Assembly (NCBI GenBank): GCA_964348225.1
Contig: CAYGBM010000009.1
Span: forward strand, 1-45,219
Source of the DNA: CAYGBM01 sp964348225
GTDB lineage: Bacteria > Patescibacteriota > Minisyncoccia > Minisyncoccales > CG1-02-41-26
Reading direction: 5' to 3'
DNA: 45,219 nucleotides
Both the position numbers and the translations under genes were made by a program. Position 1 is the first letter of the stretch. Each line of letters begins with the position of its first letter. The notes beneath the pieces were generated by a model. That model searched no databases and had not been told where the DNA came from. It saw only the letters and a program-made list of their open reading frames with translations. Below, piece after piece: positions 15,932-24,073 of this stretch.

Positions 15932-16681
15932 ATGAACCAACATTTGATTGACTTTCTCCAAAGCCTAGGCTTATCTGAGAAGCAAGCAAAGATATACCTT
16001 GCTTGCTTAGAGCTTGGCAAATCTCCCATATCAAAGATTGCAAAAAAAGCAGGCCTAAAAAGAACAAGTATTTACAATGTTATAGATTCTCTGCTTGAAA
16101 AAGGCTTTTTAAGTAAGTACGAAGACGAAAAAGGTCAAAAATTCTTGGCTGAATCTCCAGAAAAATTAAAAAGCCTACTCCAAACTAAAGAAAAGGAACT
16201 GGAAGAATTAATGCCTAATTTCTTAGCTATTGCCAATAAAGGAGGCAGTTTTAAGCCAGAAGTGAAATTTTATCAAGGAGAAGATGGCTTAAAAGCAGTT
16301 TATCAAGACAGCTTAGTGAATTGTGATAAGGGAGACGAAATTCTGTCTTACGCTTCAGCAGATGATATGCTCACTTTCTTGCCAGAATATATACCAGCTT
16401 ATATAAAGAAACGAGCCGCAAAAGGAATAACAATGAAAGCTATTTGTCCCGACACAGAAATAACAAGAGAGAACAAAAAATTAGATAAAAAAGTATTAAG
16501 AAATATCAAACTAACAGGTAAACAAGAGTTGCCAGTTAGCATAGAGAAATATGTTTACAAAGACAAGGTAACTTTTATGAATTTCAGGGGTTTTCTCTTC
16601 GGCGTAATTATCAAGTCCCCCCAAATAGCTAGATCAGAAAAAGCCCTTTTTGAGCTTCTGTGGAAAAAACTGCCTGATTAA
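15932..16681 (+). CDS. Regulator 5: TrmB-type transcription factor
   Basis: 249 residues. The helix-turn-helix is IAKKAGLKRTSIYNVIDSLL (about 37-56). Linker LLQTKEKELEELMPNFLAI (about 84-102) looks like a dimerising helix. The effector-like domain begins KPEVKFYQGEDGLKAVYQDS. Sensor-region difference from regulator 4: SYASADDMLTFLPEYIPAYI. Its start codon overlaps the right arm of a 6-bp-arm dyad, which could affect its translation. Its 3' end is nearly identical to that of regulator 4. Confidence 0.9.
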   Translation: MNQHLIDFLQSLGLSEKQAKIYLACLELGKSPISKIAKKAGLKRTSIYNVIDSLLEKGFLSKYEDEKGQKFLAESPEKLKSLLQTKEKELEELMPNFLAIANKGGSFKPEVKFYQGEDGLKAVYQDSLVNCDKGDEILSYASADDMLTFLPEYIPAYIKKRAAKGITMKAICPDTEITRENKKLDKKVLRNIKLTGKQELPVSIEKYVYKDKVTFMNFRGFLFGVIIKSPQIARSEKALFELLWKKLPD

Positions 16682-16719
16682 TCAGTTGCGAGTTGAAAGA
16701 TTAAAGTTATAACCCAAAA

Positions 16720-16746
16720 CCCCTGCCGCGCCGTGCGCGGCAGGGG
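16720..16746 (+). terminator. Terminator of regulator 5
   Basis: Same 12-bp arms and 3-base loop as at 14311-14337. Followed by CTTGGC, so weak on the plus strand, but TTTTGGG follows it on the minus strand, serving receptor 6. Confidence 0.75.
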
Positions 16747-16797
16747 CTTGGCTTACTAACTTACTACTTACATGCTTACATGCTTACATGCTTACTA
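16747..16797. repeat. ATGCTTAC octamer array
   Basis: At least three perfect tandem copies of ATGCTTAC preceded by degenerate copies (CTTACTAA, CTTACT), running into the receptor 6 stop codon. Confidence 0.8.
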
Positions 16798-17949
16798 ATC
16801 TTCGTACAAAACAAACTCACCATTCTTGATTTGTTTAACAAGGATCGGCTTTGAGACATCTCCATTCTCATCAAAGGCCACGTTGCCAGAAACCCCTTGA
16901 TAGGTTTTACTCACTTCGTACAGCTTATCTTTGATGTCTTCTTTTGTGCCATCACTTGCCAATACTGCTTTAACACCAAGCATCACAGCGTCATAAACTT
17001 CAGTAAAATAAGCAGTGTGAGGTTCGCCATATTTTTCCTGATACCTTTGAGCCAATGCCTTGTATGCAGAAGTTTCCGGGGGATTACCAGGCATTATATA
17101 GATTAAACCATCTGCTGTTTCACCAGCCACATCAAGAACCTCCTGATTTTCTGGAGTTTCTCCTGGGTGCATTATTTGGACATCAACTCCCAGCTCTCTT
17201 GCTTGCTTTACTACCAAGCCTATTTGATTAGGTCCTGAAATACTTATAAGCAAGATGTCAGGAGCTTGAGCTTTAATCTTGGTGAGTTGGGTTCTGAAAT
17301 CTGTATCTTTGTTGCCAATTTTTTCTTCAGCCACAATTTCACCACCTTTAGCCATAAACGCTTCTTTTGCACCTTGAGCCAACTCTATTGAGTAATCATT
17401 GCCTGTTTCAATCAAGACAGCCATTTTGCGATAGCCTAATCCGTACGCCAAGTTCCCTGCTTCTTGAGCTCTCAATAAATCAGAAATATACGTTCTGAAT
17501 ATATACTCCCCTGCTTGGGATATTGATGGAGCTGAAGAAATCCCAGAAATCATAATGGTTTTTGCCTGATTGGCAACAGGGGCTGCAGCCAACGTGGTGT
17601 TGCTGCAAGTGCCACCAATTATTACATCAACCTTATCAACCCCCACAAACTTGTTCATAATGGTTACTGTTTCTTTGGCATCGCAAGATTTTTGGTCTTC
17701 AATAATCAACTCAATTTCCCTATCAAGTTGACTTCTTAAATCTGCAACCGCCATTTCAGCCCCCCGCGGACCTCCCTTTAAAAAATCTGCATAATCGCCT
17801 GACAAGTCTGCTAAAACCCCAATCTTTAGGGACCTTTTTACTTCTGCCAATGTTTCAGGCTCTTTTGCTCCCCTCTTTACTAATAGTCCAATTCCTGTTA
17901 TAATAACAAGAATAATAAGAATTAAAACCAACTTAATTGCTTTTTGCAT
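16795..17949 (-). CDS. Receptor 6: LivK-type substrate-binding protein
   Basis: 384 residues. The anchor is LVLILIILVIITGIGLLVKR (about 7-26); it lacks the WYG motif. The domain starts SLKIGVLADLSGDYADFLKG. Cysteines lie in DQKSCDAKE and GGTCSNTTL. The ligand segment is MISGISSAPSISQAG. It is the closest relative of receptor 2: IMNKFVGVDKVDVIIGG and the final 70 residues are almost the same, while the middle differs, so the pair may bind different ligands. The tail is QIKNGEFVLYED. It is divergent from regulator 6. Confidence 0.92.
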   Translation of the reverse strand: MQKAIKLVLILIILVIITGIGLLVKRGAKEPETLAEVKRSLKIGVLADLSGDYADFLKGGPRGAEMAVADLRSQLDREIELIIEDQKSCDAKETVTIMNKFVGVDKVDVIIGGTCSNTTLAAAPVANQAKTIMISGISSAPSISQAGEYIFRTYISDLLRAQEAGNLAYGLGYRKMAVLIETGNDYSIELAQGAKEAFMAKGGEIVAEEKIGNKDTDFRTQLTKIKAQAPDILLISISGPNQIGLVVKQARELGVDVQIMHPGETPENQEVLDVAGETADGLIYIMPGNPPETSAYKALAQRYQEKYGEPHTAYFTEVYDAVMLGVKAVLASDGTKEDIKDKLYEVSKTYQGVSGNVAFDENGDVSKPILVKQIKNGEFVLYED

Positions 17950-18275
17950 CTGATTAAGCTGGTAAGCGTGTGGGCAGTAAGTTCAATGTTTACAAGCATG
18001 CTTACTGCTCACTTGCTTACTTAGCTTGATTAACCTTTATTACCCCTTTACCGTTTAAAATTAGCGAAAAAGGGTTTTTTCTTTTAACCTTTTCCTCAAT
18101 TATAGCAAAATATTAAAGGCTTGTCAATAGGAATCGTCAAAATAACCCCACTTTTTATAATATTTACAGTGTGTCAGAAGTTATCAACAATTTTTGTTGA
18201 TAGGTATTGACACAAAGTTATGTATCTGCTATAATAGAGCCAAAGGTCATCTAACAATAAAAAATCAATAAAAAT
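17950..18275. promoter_or_regulatory. Divergent control region, receptor 6 / regulator 6
   Basis: A 326-base stretch without a gene. Receptor promoter (minus): TTGACA 18122-18127, 17 bases, TATAAT 18099-18104. The site TGTC-N10-GTCA at 18122-18139 overlaps the -35. Regulator promoter (plus): TTGACA 18207-18212, 17 bases, TATAAT 18230-18235, the best promoter in the array. A nested dyad centred on 18192 lies just before it: outer GTGTCA (18171-18176) / TGACAC (18208-18213), inner TATCAACAA-TTT-TTGTTGATA (18182-18202). The receptor leader holds the long hairpin 17952-18028, a near copy of that of receptor 3. Confidence 0.75.
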
Positions 18276-19082
18276 ATGCCTAAAGCACACACTGATTTAA
18301 AAATAGCTCTTACCGAGCTTAGCTTCACAGACAAAGAAGCCAATGTTTACCTAGCTTTGCTTAAAATGGGCAAAGGCACAGTAAGCGCTATTGCCAGAAG
18401 AGCAGGCATTCAAAGAACAACTTGCTACAATGTCCTTGATACTTTAGTGAGTAAAAAATTAGTGAGGATATCTGGCAAAGAGCCCAAACAAGAATACGTG
18501 GCTGAATCCCCTGATGTAATCACTAAAACCCTGCGAGAAAAAATAACTCGTTCTCAAGAGCAGTTAAAAAAATCAGAAAAAACTGTTCCCCAGTTAAAGT
18601 CAATCCATAATATTGGCAACCGACCCAAGATAAGCTTTTACGAAGGTAAAGAAGGACTAATGAAGGTATATGAAGACACCTTAACTTCAACAGAACCTAT
18701 AAGAGCTTATGCTACTTTTGATGATATGTATAAAGCCCTGCCCGGTTATTTCCCTGACTATTTCAAAAGAAGAGCTAAAAAAAACATTCCAATTAGAGGT
18801 ATTGTTCCCATAACCCCTATGGCCACGGAGAGAATAAAACATGACAAAGAAGAAATGAGAAGCACCTGCCTTATTCCCTTGGACAAATTCCGTTTCTCCC
18901 CTGAAATAAATATTTACGACAATAAAGTGATGATTGCCTCTTGGCGTGAAAAGCTAGGCATTATTATAGAAAGCGCTGAAATCGCTGATGCAATGAAAAA
19001 AATCTATGAGCTCGCCTGGGAAGAAGCCAAACGACTGGACAAAAAAACAAGACCAAAAGCCAAGCCTAAAAAATCAAAATAA
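18276..19082 (+). CDS. Regulator 6: TrmB-type transcription factor with basic tail
   Basis: 268 residues, the longest regulator. The helix-turn-helix is IARRAGIQRTTCYNVLDTLV (about 37-56). The effector-like domain starts RPKISFYEGKEGLMKVYEDT, with a sensor region YATFDDMYKALPGYFPDYFK. After the family end (IIIESAEIADAMKKIYELAW) it has an extra lysine- and proline-rich tail ending RPKAKPKKSK, which no other regulator here has and which could add nonspecific DNA contact. Its operator also looks unlike the others. Confidence 0.9.
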   Translation: MPKAHTDLKIALTELSFTDKEANVYLALLKMGKGTVSAIARRAGIQRTTCYNVLDTLVSKKLVRISGKEPKQEYVAESPDVITKTLREKITRSQEQLKKSEKTVPQLKSIHNIGNRPKISFYEGKEGLMKVYEDTLTSTEPIRAYATFDDMYKALPGYFPDYFKRRAKKNIPIRGIVPITPMATERIKHDKEEMRSTCLIPLDKFRFSPEINIYDNKVMIASWREKLGIIIESAEIADAMKKIYELAWEEAKRLDKKTRPKAKPKKSK

Positions 19083-19105
19083 CAATCCCCTGCCCCGAAA
19101 ACCAA

Positions 19106-19136
19106 AACCCCCGCCGCGATATACGCGACGAGGGTT
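19106..19136. terminator. Degenerate terminator between regulator 6 and receptor 7
   Basis: AACCC-CCGC-CGCG and CGCG-ACGA-GGGTT arms: the copy at 12065-12093 with several mismatches. TTTTGG follows on the minus strand. Confidence 0.6.
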
Positions 19137-19217
19137 AGTTTACAACTGTTATTTGTGTGCTTACACCTTTACTGTTCTTCGCATAGCACAAACTGGCCGT
19201 TTTTGCCTTGAGACCTT

Positions 19218-20348
19218 TTATTCAATTATTTTAACCTCTCCTCCTTCTATCTTCGCTGGATATAACGGAAAGCTCATCTCCCTTCCTCGTATCTCAACTT
19301 CCCCAAATATACCCCTAAATACTCGGGGTTTACTTAGACCCTCTTTAATTTCCTCTCTGGAATAACCAGAAGATTTTATTACTTGTTCAATAAGTTTCAC
19401 TAAATCATAGCCAGAGGCAGCGTAGTGGTCCATTTCTTTGTTATATCTTGTTTCAAATTTCTCTCTAAAGATTTTTGCCTCTTCGTTAATCTCGTCCCCA
19501 TAAACTTTTGGAACACCAGCGTAAACCTCTGCCTTTATCTCATCCAATGCTTTTCTTACATCAGGGAAAGCTGCTGTAGAGGGAGCAAGGATTATCCCAT
19601 CAAAACCAAGTTCCTTAATTTGTTTAATTGCGTTTATTATGTGACTACTAAAGCCAACTACTAAAATGGCTTCCGGATTTTCTGATTTCAACTTAGTAAT
19701 CTGGGTTCTAAAATCTCCAGTTGCGCTGGGAAATGATTCTCCTAATACAGTTCCACCAAATACTCCTTCCAGTGTAGTTACCATTGAAACCCCGAACTCG
19801 TCATTTAAGTAAAGAACAGCGATTTTATTGATTCCTGAATCACTTGCTACTTTTACCAAGGGGGGTATTTCTTGGTCTGAAATTGGATAATACCTAAATG
19901 TCCAGTCGTTTTGTGTAAGATTTGGAACTGTTGCAATAGTCGTTAATAAAGGAGTTTCTTTTTCCTCAGCAAGCGGAGCTAAAGCCATAGAAACAGAACT
20001 AAAACTTGATACAACCATAATCGGACCTTTCATATCAATAAGATTATTAAAGGCAGTAACACCTTCTTTAGGGTCTGTCTTGCTGTCTTCTACGAGTAAC
20101 TCAATTTTCCTCGCATTTATCCCTCCAGCATCGTTGATTTCTTCTACTGCAATTAACATCCCGTCTCGCGTTTGTTCTCCTGAAAATGCGCCCACACCAG
20201 TTAACGGTAGAATGGCCCCAATCTTAATAGGTTCTTTTGTTTCAGGAGTTGGTTCTCCTTCTGGTGCTCGGCTCGTTCCGTACCAAATAGCACCCACAAT
20301 GATAACGAGAATAACGATTATTAATAACGCTTTTCCTGTTGTGGTCAT
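19218..20348 (-). CDS. Receptor 7: LivK-type substrate-binding protein without a regulator
   Basis: 376 residues from the ATG at 20348 (MTTTGKALL). The frame extends to 20417, but those codons come from an intergenic repeat. The anchor is ALLIIVILVIIVGAIWYGTS. The domain start is PIKIGAILPLTGVGAFSGEQ. No cysteine pair (EDSKTDPKEG, VSSFSSVSM). The ligand segment is LLTTIATVPNLTQND. It ends IEGGEVKIIE, not NGEFVxYED. No divergent regulator adjoins it: upstream is the broken HepT gene. No convincing promoter of its own is visible, so it may be read from the livM - receptor 8 - livG transcript. Confidence 0.9.
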   Translation of the reverse strand: MTTTGKALLIIVILVIIVGAIWYGTSRAPEGEPTPETKEPIKIGAILPLTGVGAFSGEQTRDGMLIAVEEINDAGGINARKIELLVEDSKTDPKEGVTAFNNLIDMKGPIMVVSSFSSVSMALAPLAEEKETPLLTTIATVPNLTQNDWTFRYYPISDQEIPPLVKVASDSGINKIAVLYLNDEFGVSMVTTLEGVFGGTVLGESFPSATGDFRTQITKLKSENPEAILVVGFSSHIINAIKQIKELGFDGIILAPSTAAFPDVRKALDEIKAEVYAGVPKVYGDEINEEAKIFREKFETRYNKEMDHYAASGYDLVKLIEQVIKSSGYSREEIKEGLSKPRVFRGIFGEVEIRGREMSFPLYPAKIEGGEVKIIE

Positions 20349-20444
20349 AAAATTAGATTTAAGATTTGAGTTGTAAGTTGCCAGATTTAAGCAATGCTTT
20401 AATCTTAAATCTTTCAACTTTAATCTATCCTTCGACCTTTTTAT

Positions 20445-20772
20445 TCATTTCAATAACCTCTTTATATGCTTCATAAAAACTTCAAAGTCTTCCAAATTGT
20501 CTTTGATAATTTGATAAATCTCTTTTGGGCTTACTTCCAAATAAAAATGTGTGAGCCTATTCCTGTAGCCTGCCATCTTACAGAAATTGCCTTTGGCAAA
20601 ATCCATAGGTAGAAATCCTTGTCTGCAAATAGTGTTCAGCTATAGCAAAATTCTCACCAAGCATAAACTTTCCTGGCGTTAAATTCTTCAGCTGGTTTAA
20701 TTTCTTCAAAGATTCTTGAATAATATCTATTCTTTCTAAAATAGTTTTCTTTTCAATTTCTAATTCCTTCAT
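20445..20772 (-). pseudogene. hepT: Broken HepT-type HEPN toxin gene
   Basis: The first 50 codons (MKELEIEKKTILERIDIIQE... to FAIAEHYL) match the start of HepT/DUF86 HEPN proteins. The frame then runs into a stop at 20578. In another frame the C-terminal part resumes (GFLPMDFAKGNFCKMAGYRN, then RLTHFYLEVSPKEIY) and ends in TGA at 20445-20447. The HEPN ribonuclease motif R-x4-H-x-Y (RNRLTHFY) survives but is out of frame. Roughly 40-50 residues usual between the two parts are missing, so this is an internal deletion with a frameshift, not a point error. It follows mntA by 20 bases, the normal order for this toxin-antitoxin pair. Confidence 0.85.
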
Positions 20773-20792
20773 AGTAGATTTTATGTTTGTGG

Positions 20793-21236
20793 TTATATCC
20801 TTTCTAAAATTGCCTTATGGCGCATCGTATGAAAATATTTTAAGTCGCAGCTTCTCTTTAAAACATATTCTTCATAATTTAACCGTTCCCTTCTATCTTT
20901 TTTGTATAATATCTTCCCGTTTTTTATCGCTTCAAACTGCAAGGCAATTGGAGCAAACTGCAAAAAGACAATATCAAATTCGTGCCCTCCCAGTTCAAAG
21001 CGGCACTGGAGATAATCTCTTGGCAAAACATCAACAAAAATATCATATATCTTCAAATAAACATCTAAGGTATTATTTTTGTACCTTTTTGGGTCAATGA
21101 AAACTACGCCGATATCAACATCGCTCAATTTGTACATCTTATCTTGAGCCGCTGAACCAAAAAGATAAATGGTTTGAATACCCATCCTTTTAAAAATATT
21201 TATATGATTCTTAGAGAATTTGATTTTGTCCTGCAT
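20793..21236 (-). CDS. mntA: MntA-type nucleotidyltransferase (antitoxin)
   Basis: 147 residues of the minimal nucleotidyltransferase (MNT) family. It carries the metal-binding signature G-S-x10-D-x-D (LFGSAAQDKMYKLSDVDIGV), with a third acidic residue expected in GHEFDIVFL. In characterised MntA-HepT systems this enzyme attaches AMP to HepT and silences its RNase activity. Here the enzyme is intact, while the toxin next to it is broken, so it has either lost its role or acts on another partner. It lies between livG and the hepT remnant on the same strand and may be co-transcribed with the transporter genes. Confidence 0.88.
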   Translation of the reverse strand: MQDKIKFSKNHINIFKRMGIQTIYLFGSAAQDKMYKLSDVDIGVVFIDPKRYKNNTLDVYLKIYDIFVDVLPRDYLQCRFELGGHEFDIVFLQFAPIALQFEAIKNGKILYKKDRRERLNYEEYVLKRSCDLKYFHTMRHKAILERI

Positions 21237-21299
21237 TATCTTAATCCTACTTAAAATCCCTAATTTTGCAAGTAGTTCACAACTTACCAGCTTACCTAC

Positions 21300-22037
21300 T
21301 TATTCCCCCAAGTATGCTTCAAGCACCCTGGGGTTATTTCTGATTTCCTCTGGTGTGCCTTCAGCAATCACCTTGCCTTTTTCCATAACAATCACCATAT
21401 CAGCAACCTTCAAGGTAAAGTTCATATCGTGCTCAATAAGCAAAATGGTTTCACCCTGCTTTTTTAACTTGAGTAATAACTTAGCAATCTCTTTTCTCAA
21501 CTTGGGATTTACCCCAGCCACGGGCTCATCCAGCATTAAAAACTTGTGAGGGTTTAAAATTGTTCTTAAAAGCTCAATTAATCTTTTTTGACCATAGCTT
21601 AAATCCCTTGCTAAGGTCTTCTCAAACCTTTCCATACCCACCAATTTCAGCATTTCTTTAATGCTTATTTTTTTGTCTTTGGTGATTTTGTTTTTGCCAA
21701 TCAAATTCTTCCAAAACTTGGTATCCTCATTATCCAAAGCTAAGAGCAGATTCTCTCTCACTGTTAAATTATTAAACAATCTGGATTGCTGGAACAAACG
21801 GGAAATGCCAAGATTAGAAATCTTTTCTGGTTTGGCAGTTGTTACATCGTTGTCTAAAAAAATGATTTTGCCTCTGTCCTCTTTTAAAATGCCAGATATC
21901 AAATTAAAAACAGTGGACTTGCCAGCGCCATTAGGTCCAATCAAAGCTGTAATAGTTTTTTCTTCCACCTCAAAAGAGCAGTTATCAACTGCTTTCACAC
22001 CACCAAAATATTTCTTGAGATTTTTAACTTTTAGCAT
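21300..22037 (-). CDS. livG: Branched-chain amino acid-type ABC transporter ATPase LivG
   Basis: 245 residues. Walker A GPNGAGKST (about 33-41), signature LSYGQKRLIELLRTI, Walker B FLMLDEPVAGV and a switch histidine in LLIEHDMNFTLKVADMVIVM. The LSYGQ signature and EHDM separate LivG from LivF. The start follows the stop of receptor 8 by a single base, and the site GGAGGA inside the end of that gene gives a strong ribosome-binding site, so translation is coupled. With the LivF 16 kb away it would complete the ATPase dimer. Confidence 0.94.
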   Translation of the reverse strand: MLKVKNLKKYFGGVKAVDNCSFEVEEKTITALIGPNGAGKSTVFNLISGILKEDRGKIIFLDNDVTTAKPEKISNLGISRLFQQSRLFNNLTVRENLLLALDNEDTKFWKNLIGKNKITKDKKISIKEMLKLVGMERFEKTLARDLSYGQKRLIELLRTILNPHKFLMLDEPVAGVNPKLRKEIAKLLLKLKKQGETILLIEHDMNFTLKVADMVIVMEKGKVIAEGTPEEIRNNPRVLEAYLGE

Positions 22038-22038
22038 A

Positions 22039-23160
22039 TTATTCCTCCACTAAATCAACTATTCCGTCTTTGACTTCAACAACTACTAAGGGGATATTTG
22101 CTTCTCCTTCTTCATCAAAACGAATTAGGCCGTTCAAGCCGCTAACCCTGATTTCATGCAGAGCATCAATGGGCTTCTTACTGCTTTTCTGCACAGCATC
22201 AAGAATAAGAACTGTGTCATAACCAAAGGGAGCACCCCAGTCGGGCTTACGGCCATATTTCTTATTGTACTCATCTACAAATTCATTTGTTTGCTTAGTA
22301 ATTAAAGTAGAGGGAGGTATAGTGGCATAGGCATTCGTAAAAAGCTCACCAACCTTGGATTTAACAAAGGAGCTTACCATATTCTGATTAGATATAAAGG
22401 GAATGTCTTTACCTAGCTCTTGACGTTGTTCAAACAAGCTAACCCAATGAATATCGAAACCAACGGAATAAATTGCCTCGGAATCAGAAAGTTTTGTTAA
22501 AACAGTTCTAAAATCCCGCTCCAGAACTTCAAAGCTCTCTTCGTGGGGGATATTCCCTTTAAAGTTTTTCTTAAAATGCTCTTTTATTGACTCGCCATAT
22601 TCGTCATGAATGGTTAAGGTAGAAATATTTTTGAAATCCTTTTTATTTGCAAACTCTGCTGCCATAGCTGCATAATCTCTGGCAGGAGAAAATAAACGGA
22701 AAGCATATTTACTGCTTTTGGCAAACTCGTTCTGGGCAACTATGGTAGCAATTAAAGGCTTATCGTATTGCTCTGCTATGGCCAGTAAAGGGATAACAAC
22801 TGCACTCTGCAAAGATACAATCACGTCAATGTCTTTTGTATCCAACAACCTTCTGGCGGCTGTAACGCCGTCTTTAGCATTGGATTGGCTATCTTCTACA
22901 TGTAAAACAATGTTGGGATTAAACTTTTCCTTTGCTAAAAGCATGCCATTTAAAAAGTCTTCACCCGTTGAAGCACCAGGACCGGTAAGCGAAATAACAA
23001 CCGCCACCTCCAGAGGTTTGGTTTCTTTTTCTGGCTTCCCTGTTTCTAATGTTCCTTTTTCTTCTTCGCCGGGCTTAATGATAAAAACAGTAATGAGCAC
23101 AACAATAATCAAAAATAAAACACCAGTTAATATTTTTGTTGAACGAGATTCTTGGGACAT
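22039..23160 (-). CDS. Receptor 8: LivK-type protein inside the transporter operon
   Basis: 373 residues. The anchor is ILTGVLFLIIVVLITVFIIK (about 10-29). The domain start is PLEVAVVISLTGPGASTGED. No cysteine anywhere near the LivJ positions (EDSQSNAKDG, SLQSAVVI). The ligand segment is IATIVAQNEFAKSS, unlike its siblings. The tail is VEVKDGIVDLVEE. It has no regulator and sits between livM (23 bases upstream) and livG (1 base downstream). It is therefore the best candidate for the original receptor of this transporter, from which the array may have grown. Confidence 0.92.
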   Translation of the reverse strand: MSQESRSTKILTGVLFLIIVVLITVFIIKPGEEEKGTLETGKPEKETKPLEVAVVISLTGPGASTGEDFLNGMLLAKEKFNPNIVLHVEDSQSNAKDGVTAARRLLDTKDIDVIVSLQSAVVIPLLAIAEQYDKPLIATIVAQNEFAKSSKYAFRLFSPARDYAAMAAEFANKKDFKNISTLTIHDEYGESIKEHFKKNFKGNIPHEESFEVLERDFRTVLTKLSDSEAIYSVGFDIHWVSLFEQRQELGKDIPFISNQNMVSSFVKSKVGELFTNAYATIPPSTLITKQTNEFVDEYNKKYGRKPDWGAPFGYDTVLILDAVQKSSKKPIDALHEIRVSGLNGLIRFDEEGEANIPLVVVEVKDGIVDLVEE

Positions 23161-23183
23161 ATTTTTAGCTACACTTTGGCTAA

Positions 23184-24056
23184 TTACTCAAGTTGTACTT
23201 TGCCGAAAAAGCCTTTTGGTCTGTAAATTAAAATCAAAAGCAAAAGCAAAGCATAAATCATTTGCCTCGCAGGCCCTATCATGCTTGATGGAAAGTTAAT
23301 AAACCTCAAAGGCTCTGGCAAAAGAACCAAAATCACAGCAGCAATTGCTGTACCCTTAAGGGAAGCTAATCCCCCAATAATTACAATGCACAAAACAGGG
23401 ATTAGCTGAAGCAAGGTGAAGGACGATGGGTCAATAAATGTGATATAAGAGGCATATAAGCTGCCAGCTATGCCAGCGAAAAAAGCAGAGATTGCCAAAG
23501 CATAGCTTTTTATTTTAAAGGTATTTTTACCCAAAACTTTCGTGGCTAACTCATCATCCCTGGTTGCTTCCAACACCCTGCCAAAAGGAGACTTGGTTAT
23601 TCTTCTGATAATAAAATAAGAAATACCAGCGATAACAAAAGTTAAAATTAAAAAGCTAAAATTATTTGAAAAGACAAAGCCAAACAGGCTGGGCTTGGGA
23701 ATACCTGGCAACCCCAAGGGACCTCGAGTTAGACCTGTCCAGTTTAAAGCAATAGCATAAATAACAAAAGAAAAACCCAAAGTAGCTAAAGCCAGATAAT
23801 CGCCCTTGAGTTTGTGAGTGGGGATACTGAGCAAAAAACCAAAAATAGCAGCCAGAAATCCAGCACTAACTAAGCAAATCCAAAAAGGCACGCCCTGCAA
23901 AGCCAGCAAAGCGGATGTATAAGCGCCAATAGCGTAAAAAGCAATATGCCCCAAGTTCAAAAGCCCGCTAAAACCAACAGCAAGCTGCAAAGAAATACCC
24001 AAAACCAGATAAATTCCCACCAGTATCAAAAGATGAATAAAATAAGCAGAAATCAT
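23184..24056 (-). CDS. livM: Branched-chain amino acid-type ABC transporter permease LivM
   Basis: 290 residues with about eight to nine membrane helices. LivM marks: GFSGLLNLGHIAFYAIGAY near the N-terminus, the cytoplasmic coupling region FGRVLEATRDDELATKVLGK, then IGGLASLKGTAIAAVILVLL and the ending IYRPKGFFGK. LivM normally pairs with LivH in a heterodimer. No LivH-like gene exists in this window, so the partner is elsewhere or LivM acts alone. It heads the livM - receptor 8 - livG operon, with a promoter at 24074-24102. Confidence 0.94.
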   Translation of the reverse strand: MISAYFIHLLILVGIYLVLGISLQLAVGFSGLLNLGHIAFYAIGAYTSALLALQGVPFWICLVSAGFLAAIFGFLLSIPTHKLKGDYLALATLGFSFVIYAIALNWTGLTRGPLGLPGIPKPSLFGFVFSNNFSFLILTFVIAGISYFIIRRITKSPFGRVLEATRDDELATKVLGKNTFKIKSYALAISAFFAGIAGSLYASYITFIDPSSFTLLQLIPVLCIVIIGGLASLKGTAIAAVILVLLPEPLRFINFPSSMIGPARQMIYALLLLLILIYRPKGFFGKVQLE

Positions 24057-24073
24057 AACCGAGCCATTATTTC

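Noticed and set aside
15652..15951. 99-codon plus-strand frame before regulator 5
   Set aside because: It runs through the promoter and operator of the unit. Its sequence is low-complexity lysine and serine, and it matches nothing I know.
16747..16797. CRISPR-like array from the repeated ATGCTTAC unit
   Set aside because: The unit is 8 bases with no spacers between copies and no cas genes. It is a short tandem repeat.
19006..19365. 119-codon plus-strand frame after regulator 6
   Set aside because: It reads the end of regulator 6 in another frame, then the terminator and the antisense of receptor 7.
22718..23299. 193-codon plus-strand frame opposite receptor 8 and livM
   Set aside because: It lies antisense to two clear genes, has no family resemblance and its composition follows from the opposite strand.
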